Positions 59,470-64,000 of a stretch of DNA of 64,000 nucleotides are shown in pieces. The number at the start of each line of letters is the position of its first letter. Position 1 is the stretch's first letter. The notes under the pieces are model-generated. The model saw nothing but the letters and a program-made list of their open reading frames with translations. It was not told where the DNA came from and did no database searches. The stretch comes from Plectrocnemia conspersa (taxonomy: Eukaryota > Arthropoda > Insecta > Trichoptera > Polycentropodidae). The translations under genes were made by a program, and so were the position numbers. The stretch is from assembly GCA_009617715.1 (NCBI GenBank), contig VTFK01000121.1:496001-560000 (forward strand), written 5' to 3'.

Positions 59470-61300
59470 ATATATAATATATAGAGGTATTTCAGAACGA
59501 TCCTTCACGGACATGATTTTATAAGCAATCCTAAATATATATATACAGGATATATCGCACTGTTCAAAAGTATCCGGTTCAAAATGTATGATAATATTTG
59601 CTGAAAACATATTTTCTTATTACCGTAATATAAACATTCTAATAGTTATCGATCAAAGCACAGGTTTTACTAAAAATCTTTTCCTTTATATTAAACCGTA
59701 AAAGACTGATGTAAATAATTCAGAATGGTTTGAGAATCCATTGAAAACGAAGAACATGAAAGTCGTTCAAAATTGTGTTGACTCTGTATACAATCGCTTT
59801 TGTGCGAGAAAACGTTTGAAGACTAAAGCAAAATATCAAGTAATGACGTGGCTAAAACTGGTGTTAATCAAATTCTTAAATAAAATCAGTGTGGCGTAGA
59901 AAGATGTTACAAATTTTAATCAGTTTTTAGGAAGCAAAATATATATAATATAAAACTATAATTCTTTAATAAGATTTATTATTAAATAGAGTAGTATGAT
60001 TGTATGTTACTAATTATACCGCATATTGTAGCCACATTATGTTCGATTTTTCGTAGTTTTGTTCGGATAATCGATTTCTGACAAAATTGTGGACGACAAT
60101 GAATAAGTTAAGAGCAGTAAGTGATACGGTTTCCGCTCTATACTAGTGTGCGATGAATATTGAAAGCGTTTGACGATTTCAGTAGACACGCACGAGCGAT
60201 ATCAGACACGGTCCAATTGAGTTAAATAAAATAGCAACAACCGTGACCTTAAATTAATCGAAAATGTCAAATATACCCCGAAACAAATATAAAAAGCGTA
60301 CAATAAAAATATAGTAAGTTATCTTAGGTACGCATTTTAAATCTGACAAAATACAAGCGACCGAATCTTAAAATATTGTTATTGTATAATATAAATATCT
60401 ACTCTATGACACGTTTTCAGATATTCTAGTACATAAATAAAATTACTTTAAATTTACTAAAACTTTTTTTGATATTTTATGCAGTATAATTAACATTCTG
60501 TTATTCACAATAAATCAGAGTAATATTTTATTTTATAAAAATGACAACACAAGTCACGCGAAACTTTACAGAAGAAGCAGTATCAAAAACTTGTATTTTT
60601 AATAAACGTGCCCAATGTCGCTCGTAATATAACAATATTATAGTTGTGAAAATAACTCAAAAGAGCCTTTAATAAAAGGCGTTGATGCGGGTGTCGAAGT
60701 TTTCCAAAGTTTTGAAGGGTATGCTTTTTAAAATGAACATAGCCTCATTCGATTTTGATATTACTTTGCAGTTTTATATAAATGGAAAATGCTTAAAAAC
60801 TAATTGATTTCTTATTAGCATTCATCATTAACATAAAGGCTTAGAAGATCAAATATGCATTTTGTATTATGTAAGCAATGTATTTATAAATACGTCAAAC
60901 AATAAAACACCTACAGATCCAACCAAAATTAGTGAAAACGCCGATTTTTATTTTACTTAGTAGCTACATTTACTTCGTGCATAGTATATTTATTATTTCA
61001 TCAAAAATGAATGTTTGTCAATCTAATCATTTGGTAAATATGTACACGAATGCATTCTCATGGGTCATTCCATTTGATTGCATGTTAGGTTCATATGTAC
61101 CATTGATCATAAACTGGATTTAATAGAGCATTGATTTTAGAACATTCCACTGACACAATTCCGTACAACTATGTTTTGATAATATATCATTATTGATATT
61201 TCAAATAAGCTTATGTAATGCGTATTTATATTTTTATATTTACATTAAATCTCTACTTATAGAAAACATAAATATGTTTTCTATGCAGAGTATATCTATA
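59470..61300. other. AT-rich stretch, nothing recognised
   Basis: No coding frame, repeat partner or element signature is supported. Confidence 0.4.
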
Positions 61301-61307
61301 ATAAATA

Positions 61308-61330
61308 TTATGCAGAGTAGCGTAGCGGTA
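61308..61330 (+). other. Short initiator-tRNA-like stretch
   Basis: GCAGAGTAGCGTAGCGG resembles the first 17 bases of the initiator Met tRNA acceptor and D-arm region with two differences. The rest of the tRNA is not there. It may be the head of a tRNA-derived SINE or a chance match. Confidence 0.2.
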
Positions 61331-61689
61331 CGAGCCACCAAGCAGATCATATTATTATATAATATATCGAGTTTATCCATTCAACAATTGAACTACACAT
61401 AATAAAAGGATTAAATTCGCAGGTTTAAAAACGGCAAAAAGCACAATTTAAAGGCGTGATACAAAAAACAAGTTTAAACGCCAAAAATAAAAAATAGGAC
61501 ATCACTTAAAAAATCATTTTTACTGTTGATGTTAACGTAGCGGCCATGAGTAATGAATATTAAAAGTATCTTTTGCAAATGCCTTGAAAAAAATAATACA
61601 AGCATTCAGAATTGCCATCTAAACGGCCGTTTGTAATCTTCTCTAGCGGTTAACGGCTGTTCCAAAACTCTCCACCCTCTAGTAATCGA

Positions 61690-61960
61690 CAACTGCACGA
61701 AGAAGGACCGAAAACAAAATTTCCTATGAAGAGAGACCATTGGTATAATTAAGGTAACCAACACACTTCTTCAGAAACTTTCACTGATACTTCTACAAAT
61801 ACTTATAATTCACACTTAAACATCAGAACTTAGACTGACTAAGTTCATGTGAACCATCGAATAACGCAGGAGCCGCTGCTTCTCTCTTCACATCTTCCGA
61901 TCCAACTCAACGTCAGGTATCCGAAGCCTAGTGACGCACACACGGAAAACTCCACGTATA
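61690..61960 (-). repeat. LTR-like repeat, diverged inverted partner of 35829-36060
   Basis: The minus strand contains GTGCGTCACTAGGCTTCGGA, GAAGAGAGAAGCAGCGG and, further on, TTAGTCAGTCTAAGTTC. Order and spacing recall the 35829-36060 stretch. Tentative. Confidence 0.25.
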
Positions 61961-62369
61961 ACTAAAATATACAAACTCAATTCTTGCACAAAAATTAAAT
62001 AGATACAAATATTGTCTTGAAAACAAAAATAAACAACCCTGATACGAAGGTCATGATACATATTTGTATACAAATTATTTGTTTCTTATGCTTTGCAAAT
62101 AGTCTTGTATATCAACGATTTTTATTCCATAGCTTTTATACTCAGATAATAAAATAAATTCAATCCCAAGAGTGCTTTCCTTCGCCATCTAATTTCGTTT
62201 ATATCGAAAATAGATAACATTTACATGAAATTTAAGACGTTGATATAACAAGACCAGTCTCTTAGCACAACCAAATAGAAAACACATAAGATTAGTGTAT
62301 CAGAAATAAAAAAAAAACAAAAAAATTTCACCGGTAGAGAAAGACGCTACAAAAAGTTGCGATGGCGTT

Positions 62370-62530
62370 GACTTTACTAACCGGGGACGCAGCCATAATA
62401 TAATGGAATTATTTATTACATTTCATCTTTTACCCTTTTCACCGACGCAACGAGCGGATCATAACCTCAAATTCGCTCGTTAACTTGAGAGCGACTCGTC
62501 GGTTTATATTTTTCTCTCTATATTGTACAT
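62370..62530. promoter_or_regulatory. GC-richer patch
   Basis: AACCGGGGACGCAGCCATAA, CACCGACGCAACGAGCGGAT and GAGAGCGACTCGTCGG. No coding frame. Unique in the window. Confidence 0.15.
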
Positions 62531-63190
62531 TTTTACCTTTTATCGTATGGAAAAGGTTCATCATGCAGAAATTGCCCTTAGTACATAAATTCACGAATCA
62601 CAAAAAAAAACATTCAAATTCATGATATTTGTGTTCTTATAGCACTGAATTTATGATTATTCATTATGCTACTATTTTATAATACCTGTATTATATGTAT
62701 TGTAAATTTAAACTACCCATATATTTTTCACAAACCTTAACAAAATCAAATAGTAAATAATAATACAAATTGAATAAAGAAAAATAAATGTAAAGACATG
62801 AATAAGCTTGTTTTATACCAATAAAAATTAGTACATTTTTAATATATGTTTATTTTACAAAACTACTTATTTAATATTGATTTAATCATTCGCTTAGATA
62901 AAATATTGTTTACAATGTTGCGCCTTTTCTACAGGAGTAGAAGTATGTAGTAAACTGAAAACATTGTGATCCTCAATATGCTTAGATACATATTTTTCAC
63001 TTCGAATTTTATGATTTTACATGTTTATTGTTCCAACGAATAACTCACTTTACTTTTTAAGTGCTTTATTTCTATGCACATTGTTATTATTTTCAGTATT
63101 ATTAAACTAACATAATAAAATTACCAGAAGTGCGTTTTCTACTACTTTCATTAGTTTGAGTCATTATTAAGCTCGTGATTTCATTAAGAG
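62531..63190. other. AT-rich stretch, nothing recognised
   Basis: No supported feature. Confidence 0.4.
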
Positions 63191-63194
63191 AAAT

Positions 63195-63450
63195 CTCACG
63201 TCGGCCATTTATTCGAATATAAAGTCTAGCCCGGGGATGACGTTGATTATTCTACGTGACAACTGTGAGCGAGAAATCGTTGTCATGACAACGCAAGGGA
63301 AATGTTCTGAATGAGGTTTATATCAATATTCAAAAGCCGTTAAACAAAGGAATGAATGCGCCATTTTCAATCAGTCTTCCTGATCGCAGCTCTAAGGAGC
63401 TCCCAATGGGAAACAATACTGACGTGCGCTTCCCGTATTTAGTAAGTAGC
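63195..63450. promoter_or_regulatory. GC-richer patch with 16-bp palindrome
   Basis: Contains AGCCCGGGGATGACG and the perfect palindrome CGTTGTCATGACAACG (63278-63293), whose half-site TGACA is also the core of some homeodomain (TALE) sites. GATCGCAGCTCTAAGGAGCT follows. No splice-supported coding frame. Confidence 0.2.
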
Positions 63451-64000
63451 CGTACATTTAATTTAACGAATTCGTTTTTATAAAATTGAAAACACAAAAT
63501 ATATAGATGTACCAATATAATATTCCTGAATTTAATGATGATTATTATTACTATCAAAACATTTCGTATGTAAGAAATTTAATCAGATTTATCAAACGCA
63601 TTTTTATTGAGCGTTTTTTCTTGTGATTACGAGTGGTTAATGTGCTAGCAGTTAGTTAGTCTGTTAAATCAAGCAATTGTAGTATTGATTATTATCTTAT
63701 CATTATTAGACCCTATTTCCTTTTCATCATATTTGAAATGATCACAGCGTTAATGGTGCAGCTGGTTGAACCTCTCACAATTCGATTTATTTTTATGAAT
63801 TTATAATAAAAAACTTGATTTTTAAATTATATATATAAAATTCGATTTCTTAAGCTGTTTAATTATTTTTAATGTAAAGTCTCGTAATTTTATTTTTTTA
63901 TGAACTTATTCGTTTACTAACGCTTTGAAAAAATATTAAAACAAAATCGTAATAAGATTAGCGTAATCTACCGATATTTAAAGCTCTGAAATCTAATTAA

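Noticed and set aside
1..64000. CRISPR arrays, rRNA genes, complete tRNA genes, bacterial operons
   Set aside because: No regular spacer-repeat arrays, no rRNA-like sequence, no complete cloverleaf, and gene structure is intron-containing eukaryotic.

Overview
The window is nuclear DNA from an arthropod, most likely an insect. It is strongly AT-rich. It has short exons with GT..AG junctions separated by introns of 4-7 kb, and eukaryotic-only mobile elements (mariner, Tc1, pogo/Tigger, hAT, piggyBac, jockey-type and other LINEs). There are no operons, ribosome binding sites, rRNA, complete tRNA or CRISPR arrays. Motifs such as CCTAACCTAA and CpG-rich patches in an AT-rich background would fit Hymenoptera, but the order cannot be fixed from the sequence alone.

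The one convincing host gene is on the minus strand and is split over four exons: 26140-25486 (ATG at 25900), 18805-18619, 14407-14260 and 9581-9452. All three internal junctions have good splice sites and the reading phase is preserved across each. They join into at least 293 residues: a hydrophilic N-terminal part, a very basic Arg/Lys segment, and one membrane-spanning helix near the C-terminus. I do not recognise the protein. Its last exon is uncertain: two downstream pieces (4973-4783 and 3515-3286) both fit the phase, and the transcript could also read through the last donor to a stop at 9321.

The introns hold transposon debris. Intron 3 carries a LINE relic cut in two by a 1678-bp hAT element with terminal inverted repeats and a near-perfect 8-bp target duplication. 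Intron 2 carries a Tc1 relic and a long dispersed repeat. Intron 1 has GC-rich, possibly regulatory patches and a short direct-repeat family.

Upstream of the gene (26-64 kb) I see no convincing host gene. It is an AT-rich desert with relics of jockey (30.1-30.56 kb), piggyBac (34.1-34.46 kb, followed by a minisatellite), hAT (48.2-48.8 kb) and mariner (52.4-54.2 kb, interrupted by a pogo-type MITE with a TA duplication, an RT fragment and a foldback fragment). A younger 5'-truncated LINE with a 520-residue reverse transcriptase frame lies at 56.6-58.5 kb. Several dispersed families occur twice or more within the window, including a ~490-bp family bounded by TTAA-CCCT. Scattered islands of higher GC, two sharing ATTGAAAAAGTTT, are the best candidates for conserved regulatory DNA. 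I found no evidence for a new multi-gene system; the most useful results are the reconstructed gene and the nested elements.
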